Shown here piece after piece: positions 12,007 to 22,083 of a stretch of DNA of 64,000 bases. The position numbers and the translations under genes were made by a program. How positions within the stretch are numbered: position 1 is the stretch's first letter; every line of letters begins with the position of its first letter. The notes beneath the pieces were generated by a model. It was not told where the DNA came from. It saw only the letters and a list, made by a program, of their open reading frames with translations, and ran no database searches. The DNA is from Erigeron canadensis (taxonomy: Eukaryota > Streptophyta > Magnoliopsida > Asterales > Asteraceae): the NCBI RefSeq assembly GCF_010389155.1, contig NC_057765.1, positions 9,176,001 to 9,240,000 of the forward strand, in the 5' to 3' direction.

Positions 12007-12309
12007 GGTTCTGAGTCTGCGTTCCTGTGTAAAACAAATGCTAATAATATATGGGCAAATATATGTCCCTCATTCTCTGATGCACACTCAATTGCTAGCC
12101 CCCTTATGATGTTATTAAAGAACAGTTGAGAGTAAAAATAAAACAAGATTCACCAAATTAGAGTGGGGACTCCATCCATGGTTATATTTCATAAATTTTG
12201 CAAAGTTATTATAGAAAAAAATCTAAACTCAATACTATTGCGTTGTTTATGATAGATTCTAACTCGGCAATTCAAAGTATTTATGATATATATTTTTTTT
12301 CTAGGCGTT

Positions 12310-12970
12310 CTCAACACTGTTGTTGATAATATCTAAACCCAACATTATTATATATATATATATATATTGCAGATACAGGGTGTTAGGACATTATTAATAT
12401 TCAATTTTCTTTTATTATGGTTTAAAATATAACTTACATTATTATTAATAGAAATTTGATCTATATATTTTATATAAAACATATCTTAAATATTTTAAAT
12501 TAAAATATGCTTTATTTTTTTCATATGATCTTAACTATTATTCTATTATATAAGATGTAAGATAGATAATATTATTTAATTATTAGGATATATATTAGCT
12601 ATTAATCTATTGAATACATTTTATTAGAATTATTAAGTAAAAAGTGTAAATTTGTGATGGAAAATCAAAAAGTGTAAATTAAATATAAAGGGAGATTTTT
12701 TTGTATAGTTATATAAAAAGTATAAGTATTAATGTTGTCATTTAATAAAGATGAAATAATTAAATTTGATCTAATGGTTCTAAATCAATAATGAAATTCA
12801 TCCAAGAGTTCTTGTTTGTTTAGGAATGAATTTAGCACCTTGTTATATATGTATATTGGTAGATTTACCTTTATATATATACATCATGTATCCCTTAAAT
12901 CTTAAAATATTTACATTCTTATTTACAACAACTTTTTTACGTTAATTATTTACACCACGAGTTACAAATA
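12310..12970. other. AT-rich intergenic, no gene seen
   Basis: Very AT-rich sequence with a (TA)n tract near 12350. No coding frame, promoter or repeat of note was found apart from the possible Helitron-like 5' end near 12566. Confidence 0.5.
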
Positions 12971-13572
12971 CCATCAATCAGAGACGGCCTTGCAAGGGGG
13001 TCGTATGGGCCCAAGCCCAAGGCATGAAAATACATGGAGGCAGCAATTTTTATTCTATCCCTTATCTATAGTAGGTTCAGTTTTATATTTTTAATATTGG
13101 TTCTTTGTTTTTTAGCAGGCTTTCACATATTTTGATCCATTATTTTAGTCCATAGGGCATGGACTTTGTCATACCACTAAATAAAAAATAGGTTTAAATT
13201 ATTAGTAGTAAATTTATACGCACGTTTCAATTTCGTTTTACCTTTTAGTTTCATTCTTTTGCTATTATTACTGCCGTTCGTGATTTCGACTTTTCAAGAT
13301 CAAAACTTCGATTGAACTACATTGAAAAGTCAGCCTCTTATATCTATCATCAGAGAATTCAACATCATACATCAATCTAGGTGACATCTTTCCTTTATTT
13401 TTATTTTTGTTTATATATACAATTTAGTTATTAATTATATATATATATATATATATATTTGGAGTTTAATAATATGATATATAGACATAGAATATATATT
13501 TTGTAGTATCATCTTTTATATTTCATAATTGTTTATTAGTTTGTATAAATTTCGTTAAGATATTAAATTATT

Positions 13573-16155
13573 ATGGTTCCTCGTAAACAACCATCCGGTG
13601 CCCAAAATAGGAAAAGAAAAAGACAACAAGAAGAACTTACTCAATCTTTACAATGATTTTTAAATAGGTTTTTGGTCAGGCATGAAAGTAATAATAACAA
13701 TGAACATAATATTGATGAAAATAATCGTGAAGAAAATAATGTTGACGAAAATAATGTTGATGAAAATAATGTTGACGAAAATAATGTTGATGAAAATAAT
13801 GATCAAGGAAATAATATTGATGAAAATGAAAACGAAGATGCTAGAACCTTTGAAGATAATGAAAATCAAAATCCTACCGAAGAAAATAATCGAAATCTTG
13901 AAAATGACTGTGATGTTGGAGTTAATTATAATATTTTTGATGTGAGAGTTTGAGATGGTTTAAATTCAAAAAAGAAAGATTTACTTGCAATAAAATGGCC
14001 AGTAAGAGAAACTAATTTAAGTTATCCAGTAGATAAAGTAGGTAGACGCTTCTCTTGTTTGCATTAGGTACGTAATCTACGAAATGGTGATACAAGTGAT
14101 AGAAAATGGTTGGCTTACTCAAAAGAGGTCGATAAAGTATTTTGTTTTTGCTGTAAGTTATTTAAGACTGCCACAACTAGAAGTCAACTAGGGAGTGAAG
14201 GAATAAATGATTAGAAACATCTTAGTGATACTTTAAAAAAGCATGAAAATAGTTCTGAACATATGATTAATTTAAGAACTTGGTCTGAGCTACGGTTAAG
14301 GTTAAGTACAAATCAAACAATTGATAAAGAGTTACAAGAAGTTATTAAAAGGGATACCGAAATTTGGAAAGAAGTATTAGTAAGAATAGTTGCTCTTGCT
14401 GAATGTCTAGCAACATATAATTTGCCATTTCGTGGTACAAATGAAAAGCTTAATGAAAAATCTAATGGAAACTTTTTAGGAATACTTCAAATGATTGCTA
14501 AGTTTGATCCAGTAATGAAAGAACATTTTCGTATAATAGAAAACAAAGAAATCCAGTATCATTATCTTAGCCATAAAATTCAAAATGAATTGATTGAAAT
14601 GTTAGCATTCGAAGTAAAAAATGAAATAATTAAAAAAATCAAAGAGGCAAAGTATTTTTCAGTAATTCTTGATTGCACCCCTGATATAAGTCACAAGGAA
14701 CAAATGACTTTAATTAGAAGATGTGTTGATATGTCCAGCGTACCTATGAAAGTAGAAGAGTATTTTTTAGAGTTTTTAGTTGTAGAAGATACATCGGGTT
14801 TAGGTCTTTTTAATGTGCTACAAGAAGTATTAAAATCTCTTAATTTAGATATTAAATATGTAAGAGAACAAGGATATGATAATGGATCTAATATGAAAGG
14901 AAAACATCAAGGTGTACAAAAAAGATTACTTGATATAAATCCTAGAGCTTTTTATATGCCATGTGGTTGTCATTGTTTAAATTTAGTACTGTGTGATATG
15001 GCAAATTCTTGTCATAAAGCAAAAACATTTTTCGGAACTTGTCAAACGATATATACGGTGTTTTCTAATTCTACCAAACGATGGAGTGTATTACTTGATT
15101 ATGTTGATGATTTGACTTTGAAATAATTATCTACTACTCGATGGGAAAGTCGTGCAGAAAGTGTTAAAGCTATAATAACTCAAATTCCTCAAATAAGAAA
15201 AGCTTTAATACATTTAAATGAAATAAGTGATGATCCAAAAGTGTGTAGAGATACTGATTCATTGATAAATGGTGAATTTTCAAGTTTTGAGTTTATTCTA
15301 AGTTTGGTTATTTGGCATGATATTTTACTTAAAATAAATTTAGTTAGTAAGAGTTTACAATCGAAAGATATGCTTCTTGATGTTGCGATTAAAAGTTTGG
15401 ATGGATTGGTTAATTTTTTTAATATTTATAGGAACACTGGACTTGATAGAGCTATTATTGAAGCTAAAAAAATTGCTGAAGTCATTGATATTGAACCTGA
15501 ATTTATTGTTAAACGTGTTTCGTATAGGAAAAAACAATTTGATGAGATTCCAAATACCGAAAGAGAACAACAATCTGCTAAAGAAAATTTTAGAACCAAT
15601 TACTTTCTTGTTTTAGTTGATATGGCTCTTTCACAAATAACTACTAGATTTGAACAAATGAAACATTTTGAATCTATTTTTGGTTTCATGTTTAATGCAT
15701 CAAAGTTATATTATTTAGATGATGAGCTATTAAAAACAAGTTGTTTGAATCTTGAATTTGCTTTGACACACGATAAAGATTCTGATATTGATGGAAATGA
15801 CTTGTTTACGGAGTTACAAATATTGTAGGTTATGTTGCCGAGTGTAGCATATAAGGGGGAAAGACCGTGGACATCTATTAGAATCATTGAGTTTGCAAAG
15901 AAGATGGATATGTTTCCAAATGTGTTACTTGCATACAAAATTTTGTTAACCATACCAGTCACGGTAGCATCCGCGGAACGTAGTTTTTCAAAATTGAAGT
16001 TATTAAAGTCTTACTTACGAAGTACCATGAGTCAAGAGCGGTTAAATGGGTTAGCAATCTTAAGTATTGAAAGTAGAATTTTAGTTAATGTAGATTATGA
16101 TAAAATAATTGAAGATTTTGCATCAAAAAATGCACGTAGACATCATTTTAGGTGA
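13573..16155 (+). pseudogene. hAT transposase (zinc finger MYM-type 1-like) with in-frame stops
   Basis: One uninterrupted frame of 860 codons from MVPRKQPSGAQNRKRKRQ to the terminal TGA, broken only by internal stops at codons 28, 127, 165, 214, 518 and 752 (13654, 13951, 14065, 14212, 15124, 15826); no frameshift is needed. An Asn/Asp/Glu-rich region with ENNVDENNVDENN repeats (codons about 40-80) precedes a TTF-type zinc finger region (DRKWLAYSKEVDKVFCFCCK, about 180-200). The catalytic core follows (for example [18 protein letters not shown], then the CHCLNLVL segment), and the C-terminal dimerisation domain ([20 protein letters not shown]) near codons 800-820. Stops at codons 214 and 752 are simply explained by single transitions from TGG and CAG. 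It cannot make full-length transposase. Confidence 0.93.
13729..13800 (+). repeat. Short tandem repeat encoding ENNVD units
   Basis: A 15-bp unit (gaaaataatgttgat/c) is repeated about four times in the N-terminal part of the transposase frame. It encodes an acidic, Asn-rich low-complexity stretch. Unit length is a multiple of three, so copy-number change kept the frame. Confidence 0.75.
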
Positions 16156-16363
16156 TTCGTTTGTTGTAATTTCAATTCACGCGTCTTGTAAATTTGTAAC
16201 TTTTAGTATATTAATAATATCGGCGTGGGGATGAGCCGCCTAGCTTGACTAGGTTCCAAACCCTTAAAAAAAACTTTGTTGTATTACTAATTTTTTACAT
16301 GGGCATAAAATCTATCATCTAGTCCTGAGCATCCGAATCTTCAGGACCGGCTCTGCCATCAAT

Positions 16364-17863
16364 TGTCATTATCACGGTATCACCACTATTCCACTAACAA
16401 TTAATACCACCACCATCCGTCACATACGTATATGTTAGTACATCAACTACACGTCTACACGTGATACTACTGCTATAGCATTAAACCCATTAAAGTTATG
16501 GTTATAGTTCCTAATTAAGTTGTAGGGACTTAAAAAGTATCTTAAACCTAAACAGGGTTTAGATATAAAGCCTATGAAATGTTTCACTTATAGCTTGTTT
16601 GGGTTGGTATAAGACTTTTTTTTGACCATTGGGTTGGTACTAGATAAAACGTGATATAAACATCAATTTATTTACTTATATTAAAACCATCGTGTAGAGC
16701 CTATGACTTTATGAATTAATGTTGGCCTAATAAATATTTGAACAACTTCAAATCTAACATATACAATTCAGGTGAAAGAATTATAATAACATTTATACCT
16801 TCAGACATACATGTATAGAATTTCAAATATAAAAGAATACTCGAATTTTAGCTGGTTGAAGACACAAATAAAAACATCTAAGACACGATAATTTATGAAA
16901 TACAATCAGTCAATAATCTGCCTCTAATTCCTCCAAAATCTCAATCAGCAGCACTTAAAATGTTACAAAACACCTAGCATTACTATCAAACAATGCCCAA
17001 TTGATAAAGGTTTATGCCTATTACTATATATATATATATGAAAACTAAAGGTACGGGATTCCGTGCCTTAGTTTTTTATTATTTTTGTCACGTTGATGTC
17101 AACTTTTTCGTCCTTTTCAATTTTCTTTTTTTTTTCCTTAAAGATTGTATACTTTTAGAGTTTCTTATTTTTACCACTAAATTTTTGAGTTTTTTTAACT
17201 TTAGTCTAACTTTTGGTAGCTTGTATACTTTTAGAGTTTCTTATTATTATCACTTAACTTTTGGGTTTTTTAACTTTAGTTTAATTTTTTGTATACAATT
17301 AAAATTTACTTTTAAATTCACACTTTGACGTAATTGAATAGTTTAAAGAAAGAAAAATAAATTGGCATAATATTTAGTTGTAGAAAAATATAAAGACAAA
17401 ATAACAAGATCCAAAAATTGAGATGAAAATTAATAATGAAGCTTTTCAATATCATATTAAAATGGAAACCAAAAATTTATATTTCAAAAAATGATATTAA
17501 CAACTTGTTTTCCTTTTCTTTTGCAAAAGGATTAACAAGTAAGAACAATAAAAATAACTTGTTTGGTAAATTTGATTGTGCAAATGAAATCATCGGGTTT
17601 CTGGTGATTATAAATAAAAGGAAAAGAGGAGAGATCAAGTACACACATAAGTGTGTGAGTGAAAAGAGCGAATGAGAAGGAAAAAATAACTTTTATTCTA
17701 TTTATTTTATAAAAATATTTTTTTCAAATCAATATAGATATTTAATGCATAAGTTACTAATATAAATTAATATAAATTGCAAACAGTTGAATGTTCAATA
17801 ACTTTTGATCTGAAAATAGTACTTTAAGTGTGATCTATTTATATCATGTTAATTGGAGATGTG
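16364..17863. other. Intergenic, no gene seen; contains a hairpin and a 78-bp tandem duplication
   Basis: No credible coding frame. At 17042-17074 a strong hairpin (aactaaaggtacgg / ccgtgccttagtt with a 4-base loop) follows a (TA)n tract. At about 17144-17298 a unit of about 78 bp, starting 'ttgtatacttttagagtttc', occurs twice in tandem. The long frame at 17014-17328 is low-complexity and is probably chance. Confidence 0.55.
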
Positions 17864-18098
17864 TTTTATTGGGGTGTTAGCCCAGTAGTTAGGGGTTTTT
17901 CCACAAAGTGATTTTCTTCTGGGTGGTTTCAGGTTCGAATCCTGTCACATGCAAATGTGGTGAGGGGGCCTTAGCAATGTTATACTCATCTAACACATGA
18001 GGAGCAAACCTTTTAGGGCATTGCCAGGAGATGAACCGGCGTGAGCGCATCCGCATGGGGGGTGTTAGCCATTTATCCGTTATTGTTTTAAAAAAAAA
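17864..18098 (+). mobile_element. tRNA-derived SINE with 13-bp target duplication
   Basis: The left part carries RNA polymerase III internal promoter boxes: an A-box-like ttagcccagtagttaggg (about 17877-17895) and a perfect B box ggttcgaatcc (17931-17941). The element ends in an A tract. A 13-bp direct repeat, aattggagatgtg, flanks it at 17851-17863 and 18099-18111. Length about 235 bp fits plant SINEs. Mobilisation would have been by a LINE reverse transcriptase. Confidence 0.92.
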
Positions 18099-18239
18099 AA
18101 TTGGAGATGTGCACTTTTAGTTATTTGTATTCAAATTTGAACAACAAACTTGTTGTAAACACCGATTGATTACATAATACAAATTTGTTTGTTTAATTGT
18201 TTCAATACTTCTTTTGATTATCCAATATAAGCTCCCAAT

Positions 18240-18771
18240 GGTTTGGCCGAGAAGAGATGGTACGCCACCAACCTGAAGTTGCCAGATGGACAGGAAATCA
18301 TAATCGGTGTCACAACGTAATTCTTGAGTTTCTTCCTAAGACCTCAGAAACTAAGGGGCCGTCAATTTTCCAATTCATAAGAGAAACAAGTAATCCCACC
18401 GAAAACAATTTATAACCGTTTGTGTTTTTGTACCCAGACAATAATCTCTTTGTCTTTGAAAACAATAGGGACAAAATCTTTGATTATGCAAAAAACCAAG
18501 TAAGAACTTTCCCACCGATCCCCTCGGGTGAACCCTGGAATTACCCGAGCACCGAGTCCGCTATATTACTGCCATTACGCATCGCAAATGGGAACGCGAC
18601 ATAAGTCGAGGTCATGGTTTGTGGGGGTACCCCAAGATGACATTTCTTGATCCAATATTTGGGATATTTTATAAGGTTCTTAACAATTGTGGGTGGTTGA
18701 AGATATCCAACCCGGGTCCACAGTGGGAAACTCAGATGCTTGGTAGTACTAATTGTACACATGTCAAATAG
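18240..18771 (+). pseudogene. Glyoxal oxidase / galactose oxidase-like (GLOX) pseudogene fragment
   Basis: Translation in two frames gives RWYATNLKLPDGQEIIIG and, after a frameshift near 18325, EFLPKTSETKGPSIFQFIRE, then PFVFLYPDNNLFVFENN, RTFPPIPSGEPWNYPSTESA and VEVMVCGGTPR. Further downstream comes KISNPGPQWETQM. These follow, in order, the N-terminal half of plant aldehyde oxidase GLOX proteins, extracellular copper-radical enzymes that oxidise aldehydes to acids with release of hydrogen peroxide. Stops (for example TAA between NNL and PFVF, and before VEV), a frameshift and missing 5' and 3' parts show that it is dead. No signal peptide or copper-ligand region is left. It lies just downstream of a SINE. 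Confidence 0.88.
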
Positions 18772-19387
18772 AATTGTCTAGGTTGGTAAAGAGAGCAATA
18801 TACAAGTGGTGACCATGATATTCTGACTAATATATCAATATGTCATTCTTTAGTCACAAAATAACATATATCCAAATAAATCTTTAAAAATCATATATGC
18901 TATATTGTTAATTTTGAAATACATTGAATATCACTAAAAAAACTATCAAATATGTCATTTTGAGATTAATTAGTATGTTTTTGGACTTAGTATGTATTTT
19001 TTTAAAATGGTTTGTTTAAATTTTATTGTTTAGGGATTTGTACAACCTTGGTTTTGAGGTAACAATATATGTTACCTGGATATTGTTTTGGAAGACATTA
19101 TATTAATTGTGTTTCGTACGATGTAAAATTTATAACATGTTTTCAAAAAAATTATAAATTTTATAAAACTAAGTTGACATTGATCTTTTAACAATATAAT
19201 AAACTTAAAAAAAATGATAATATCCAATTTAAATAATCCATTTTTGTAAATAGGAAACAAAATGAAAGATCACATAATTAAAATAATGCTAGACAGAAAA
19301 AAAAATTCAAAAAAAAAAATAGTGATTAAAGTTTATACAAGGTTGGTGTAAAAATTCAAATAAAGTAATGTGTAAACTATATAAGTA
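18772..19387. other. AT-rich intergenic, no gene seen
   Basis: No coding frame or structured repeat recognised between the GLOX fragment and the next Helitron-like element. Confidence 0.5.
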
Positions 19388-19991
19388 ACTAATACTCAGG
19401 TCCGTCCATTGGACGAGGAGTCTCAAGATATACAATAAATCTTATAATAATTGTGAAACAAAAAGTGTATGACCAATATCACAATTTACTGAATATAAAA
19501 GCTAAAAAAGAAATATATGAAAATTAACTCCATATAAATATTGATTTTAGCTTCTTTTTTTTCCAATTTTAGTTAAATAAAAAGAGAAACAAAAAGTGTA
19601 TACCCATTATCACAAATTAATTAATACGAAAGCTAAAGAATAAACATATGAAAATTAACTCTATATAAATATTGATTCCAGTTTACCCATTTTTTTTTCA
19701 GCTTTAGTTAAATAAAAAGAGAAACAAAAAGTGTAGACCGATCGTAGCTTTTTTTTTTGCCGTAGGTTTTTTCTTAGGGTCGAGAATATGTGACGATTTT
19801 TTCTAGGTGGTATATATATAGATAATAATAATAAAGATTTTTTTACAAGATTCTTTTTTTAAAGGTCGTTCATTTTTTATTAAATAAGTATTAAAATGTA
19901 GATGATTAATAAGGAGGGAGTATTAGGCTAAAGAAGGAGGATTAGGGGTGTCAAGTGTACCCTCAACCTTCTCTTTTAGTTATATTATAGA
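19388..19991 (-). mobile_element. Helitron-like non-autonomous element
   Basis: Read on the minus strand it begins TCTATAATATAACTAAAAG (a TC start, at 19991) and ends with a hairpin cgtccaatggacg followed by gacctgagtattagt. The 5' end is shared with another end at about 20970, showing a family. Inside are about two tandem copies of a roughly 130-bp unit containing 'gaaacaaaaagtgtat' and 'tatgaaaattaactc' (19453-19740). No coding capacity. The 3' CTRR motif is imperfect, so the family call is tentative. Confidence 0.55.
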
Positions 19992-20059
19992 TATAAGGAA
20001 GAGGGCACGTGAAATATAAACATTCACCAACATGACACCCTTTCATTCAAAAAAAACTT

Positions 20060-20410
20060 AAGCAGTAAGGGGCAATGGTATAGTTGGCAAAAAGCATCGG
20101 CTACCATTAGCTCATTGGCAATCCTGTAGCACGTGCATTGGCTACTTTTGGCAAGTTATATCGGGTAGTTTTGGCCGATGCTAATAAACATTGGGAGCAT
20201 CTTTGGTGACTTTTTTTTTTGTTTTCTAGTGAAAGTGGATGTTTTTGGTGGCAAATTGGCAAAAACAAAAGTAAAAAAAACTCAACTACACCACACTTTT
20301 TACAAGTTTTTTCCTATGACAAGTGGCATTATTGTATTGGCCTATTTTTTTTGCCAAATTTGCCAAAGTGCCAAAACTTTGACACTACACCCTTGTCCAG
20401 TAGTGAAACA
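20060..20410. mobile_element. Possible MITE
   Basis: The left end ggcaatggtatagttggcaa and the reversed right end 'caagggtgtagtgtcaaa' are weakly similar inverted ends, and both are rich in ttggca/gccaa motifs. The internal phrase about 'catcggctacc' / 'ggccgatgc' is also inverted. There is no protein signal, and the frames here are low quality. Confidence 0.35.
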
Positions 20411-20570
20411 TTCACTAATTTAGCTTTTTTTTTTATTGAACACATGTTATTATTAAACGTAACATTTTGTCTACCACAATATCAAATGCTAAATAATAAA
20501 TAAATAAAAAAAAAGATGGAAATGAGCCTAATACCTACCATATCGGCTATCTAAAATTTGATAATTTAAA

Positions 20571-20868
20571 AAAGGGAATAGTTTCCAGAAATATAACTAT
20601 CTTTGACCGAATGTCTATAGTAGGAAAAAACTAAAGTTATGTGTATTGTATGTAAGCAACTTGAAAAAATGTTTATTGTATGTAAGAAAACATACGTGGC
20701 AACCATATACAGATGCCACTTGTCAGATTGTAATTGGTTGAAACGAAATTCTTCCATACAATAAACATTATTTCAAAGTTGTTTACATACAATACACACA
20801 GATTTAGTTATTTCCTACTATAGACATTCGTTCAAAGTTTCTTACATTCGAGAGAACTAATCCCTTAA
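20571..20868. mobile_element. Foldback MITE with about 115-bp arms
   Basis: The left arm (agggaatagtttc ... tgaccgaatgtctatagtag ... 'tgtgtattgtatgtaa') is repeated inverted at the right (agggattagttctc ... tgaacgaatgtctatagtag ... 'tgtgtattgtatgtaa'). The loop contains 'ccatatacagatgccacttg'. Both sides are flanked by ttaaaaaa, a possible target duplication. Confidence 0.8.
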
Positions 20869-20884
20869 AAAAATATGGAATAAA

Positions 20885-20970
20885 GGATTAATTAGGATAG
20901 AGTATTAGGCTAAAGAAAAGGGATTAAAGGTGCCAAGTGTACCTCTAATCCCCCCTTTTAGTTATATTAT
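20885..20970 (-). mobile_element. Second Helitron-like 5' end
   Basis: agtattaggctaaagaaa through 'ccttttagttatattataga' repeats the terminal roughly 80 bp of the element ending at 19991. It is an isolated end or the end of a larger element that encloses the foldback MITE. The corresponding 3' hairpin was not identified. Confidence 0.5.
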
Positions 20971-21455
20971 AGATGTGATAGCATAGCTGTGTGGAAGATT
21001 TTGGAACTTGTACTCTATGCTTAAAAAGCTACACTTCAGTAAATTTGGTGGCAAAAATGATTAGAAATAAAAGTTTGTGATAAAAGTGAGAAACACAAAA
21101 AGTAACAATTGTAAATTTGGTGGCAAAAATAGAAAAAATAAAAATTTGATGCTAAAATTTAAAAAACCTAAAAAAGAACAACTATAGTTAAGCTTGTTCC
21201 AAAATGTAGATAATTTGTAAAAAAAAAAAAAATCAAAATTTTGATGTTTAAAAAGATTTTTTTATGTTGCTGTTAATAAAAAGAATTTCAAATTTTCATG
21301 TCAAATTAAAAAGCTTTAAAGTTAATAAAAATAGTCAAAAAAGAAAAGATTAATTAAATTTTTTGGAGCTTGTTAATTAAGTTGGAGAACTCTCCAAAGT
21401 TTCTTCGAGGCCCAAGTAGAACCTACTAGAAGTGCCGGTGGTACTCCCCTGCTAT

Positions 21456-21496
21456 TTCCAGAAACTTGTCCATGCTTCATACCCTTCCTATAAATA
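21456..21496 (+). promoter_or_regulatory. Heat shock element and TATA box of sHSP copy 2
   Basis: TTCCAGAAACTTGTC (21456-21470) fits three alternating heat shock units. TATAAATA lies at 21489-21496, 114 bp before the ATG. Further upstream are weaker GAA/TTC blocks (about 21386-21430). The promoter does not share the long conserved block found in copies 3-5. Confidence 0.82.
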
Positions 21497-21609
21497 CACA
21501 ATTTAAATCTGCATCTCCCCATCGCATAATTCTACAAAAATCTCAAATATATTATACTCCAAAATCGCTTACCAAAAAAAGTTAGTCTAAACAATCGAGA
21601 AATATTAAA

Positions 21610-22083
21610 ATGGACCTCCATTTCATTCCATTGTTACAAAACCTCCACCACATCCTGGAAGAAACCAACAAATCATCATCAGACAGCAACAGCAATGTCG
21701 GTGAACCCGGTCGGGCTTATGTTCGAGACGCAAGAGCAATGGCGGCAACACCAGCTGATGTGAAGGAATACCCGAATTCATACGTGTTCATAATCGACAT
21801 GCCCGGTTTGAAATCTGGAGATATAAATGTGCAGGTCGAAGATGAGAATGTGTTGGTGATAAGTGGAGAAAGGAAAAGAGAGAATGAAGAAAAAGAAGGG
21901 GTGAAGTATGTACGGATGGAGAGGAGGATTGGAAAATTTATGAGGAAGTTTTCGTTGCCAGAGAATGCGAATATGGATAAGATATCTGCGGTTTCTCAAG
22001 ACGGGGTTCTTACTGTTACTGTTGAGAAGCTGCCTCCCCCTGAGCCCAAGAAGCCCAAGACTATTCAGGTTCAGGTTGCTTAG
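21610..22083 (+). CDS. sHSP-CII: Class II cytosolic small heat shock protein, copy 2
   Basis: An intact intronless frame of 157 residues, the shortest copy. The N-terminus is divergent ([20 protein letters not shown]); the MDISLMGxDTPLF block seen in the other four is reduced. From [20 protein letters not shown] onwards it is nearly the same as the others, with a complete alpha-crystallin domain (about 45-140), [39 protein letters not shown] and the tail IQVQVA. Because N-terminal arms influence oligomer assembly and substrate choice in this family, copy 2 may differ in oligomer behaviour; this is inference. The ATG is the first after the TATA box. Confidence 0.97.
   Translation: MDLHFIPLLQNLHHILEETNKSSSDSNSNVGEPGRAYVRDARAMAATPADVKEYPNSYVFIIDMPGLKSGDINVQVEDENVLVISGERKRENEEKEGVKYVRMERRIGKFMRKFSLPENANMDKISAVSQDGVLTVTVEKLPPPEPKKPKTIQVQVA

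Larger units (their letters stand above)
10199..12300. repeat. Nested direct and inverted repeat array (units A, B, C, D)
   Basis: Four copies or part copies of one sequence of about 540 bp. Unit A is 10199-10740 (plus), unit B 10741-11130 (plus, 3'-truncated), unit C about 11625-12155 (inverted) and unit D about 12155-12300 (inverted, partial). Each full unit runs from 'cttgtcttattttcact' through 'ccatgaatcacattgatga' to 'gactccatccat' read inverted. Each contains a frame of about 70 codons starting MNHIDDFKPNVIQIL and running to PVDPLHFI in units A and C; in B it begins MNYIDDF and shifts frame. I do not recognise this peptide. The array has the shape of a rearranged transposon that captured or carries a small coding sequence. 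Confidence 0.8.
12979..16355 (+). mobile_element. hAT-superfamily DNA transposon, complete ends, inactive
   Basis: The element begins cagagacggccttg and ends, in reverse, cagagccggtcctg, so the terminal inverted repeats match at about 11 of 14 positions. It is flanked by a perfect 8-bp target duplication, ccatcaat, at 12971-12978 and 16356-16363. An 8-bp duplication is the hallmark of hAT transposons. Between the ends is one transposase reading frame (13573-16155) that still aligns over its full length but is interrupted by stops. The element is 3377 bp. Confidence 0.95.

Noticed and set aside
13660..13945. Alternative frames rich in Ile/Met over the ENNVDENN repeat
   Set aside because: They are other readings of a low-complexity repeat within the hAT transposase frame.
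17877..17950. tRNA gene
   Set aside because: Pol III boxes are present, but there is no cloverleaf or mature tRNA end, and the flanking 13-bp duplication and A tract identify a SINE.
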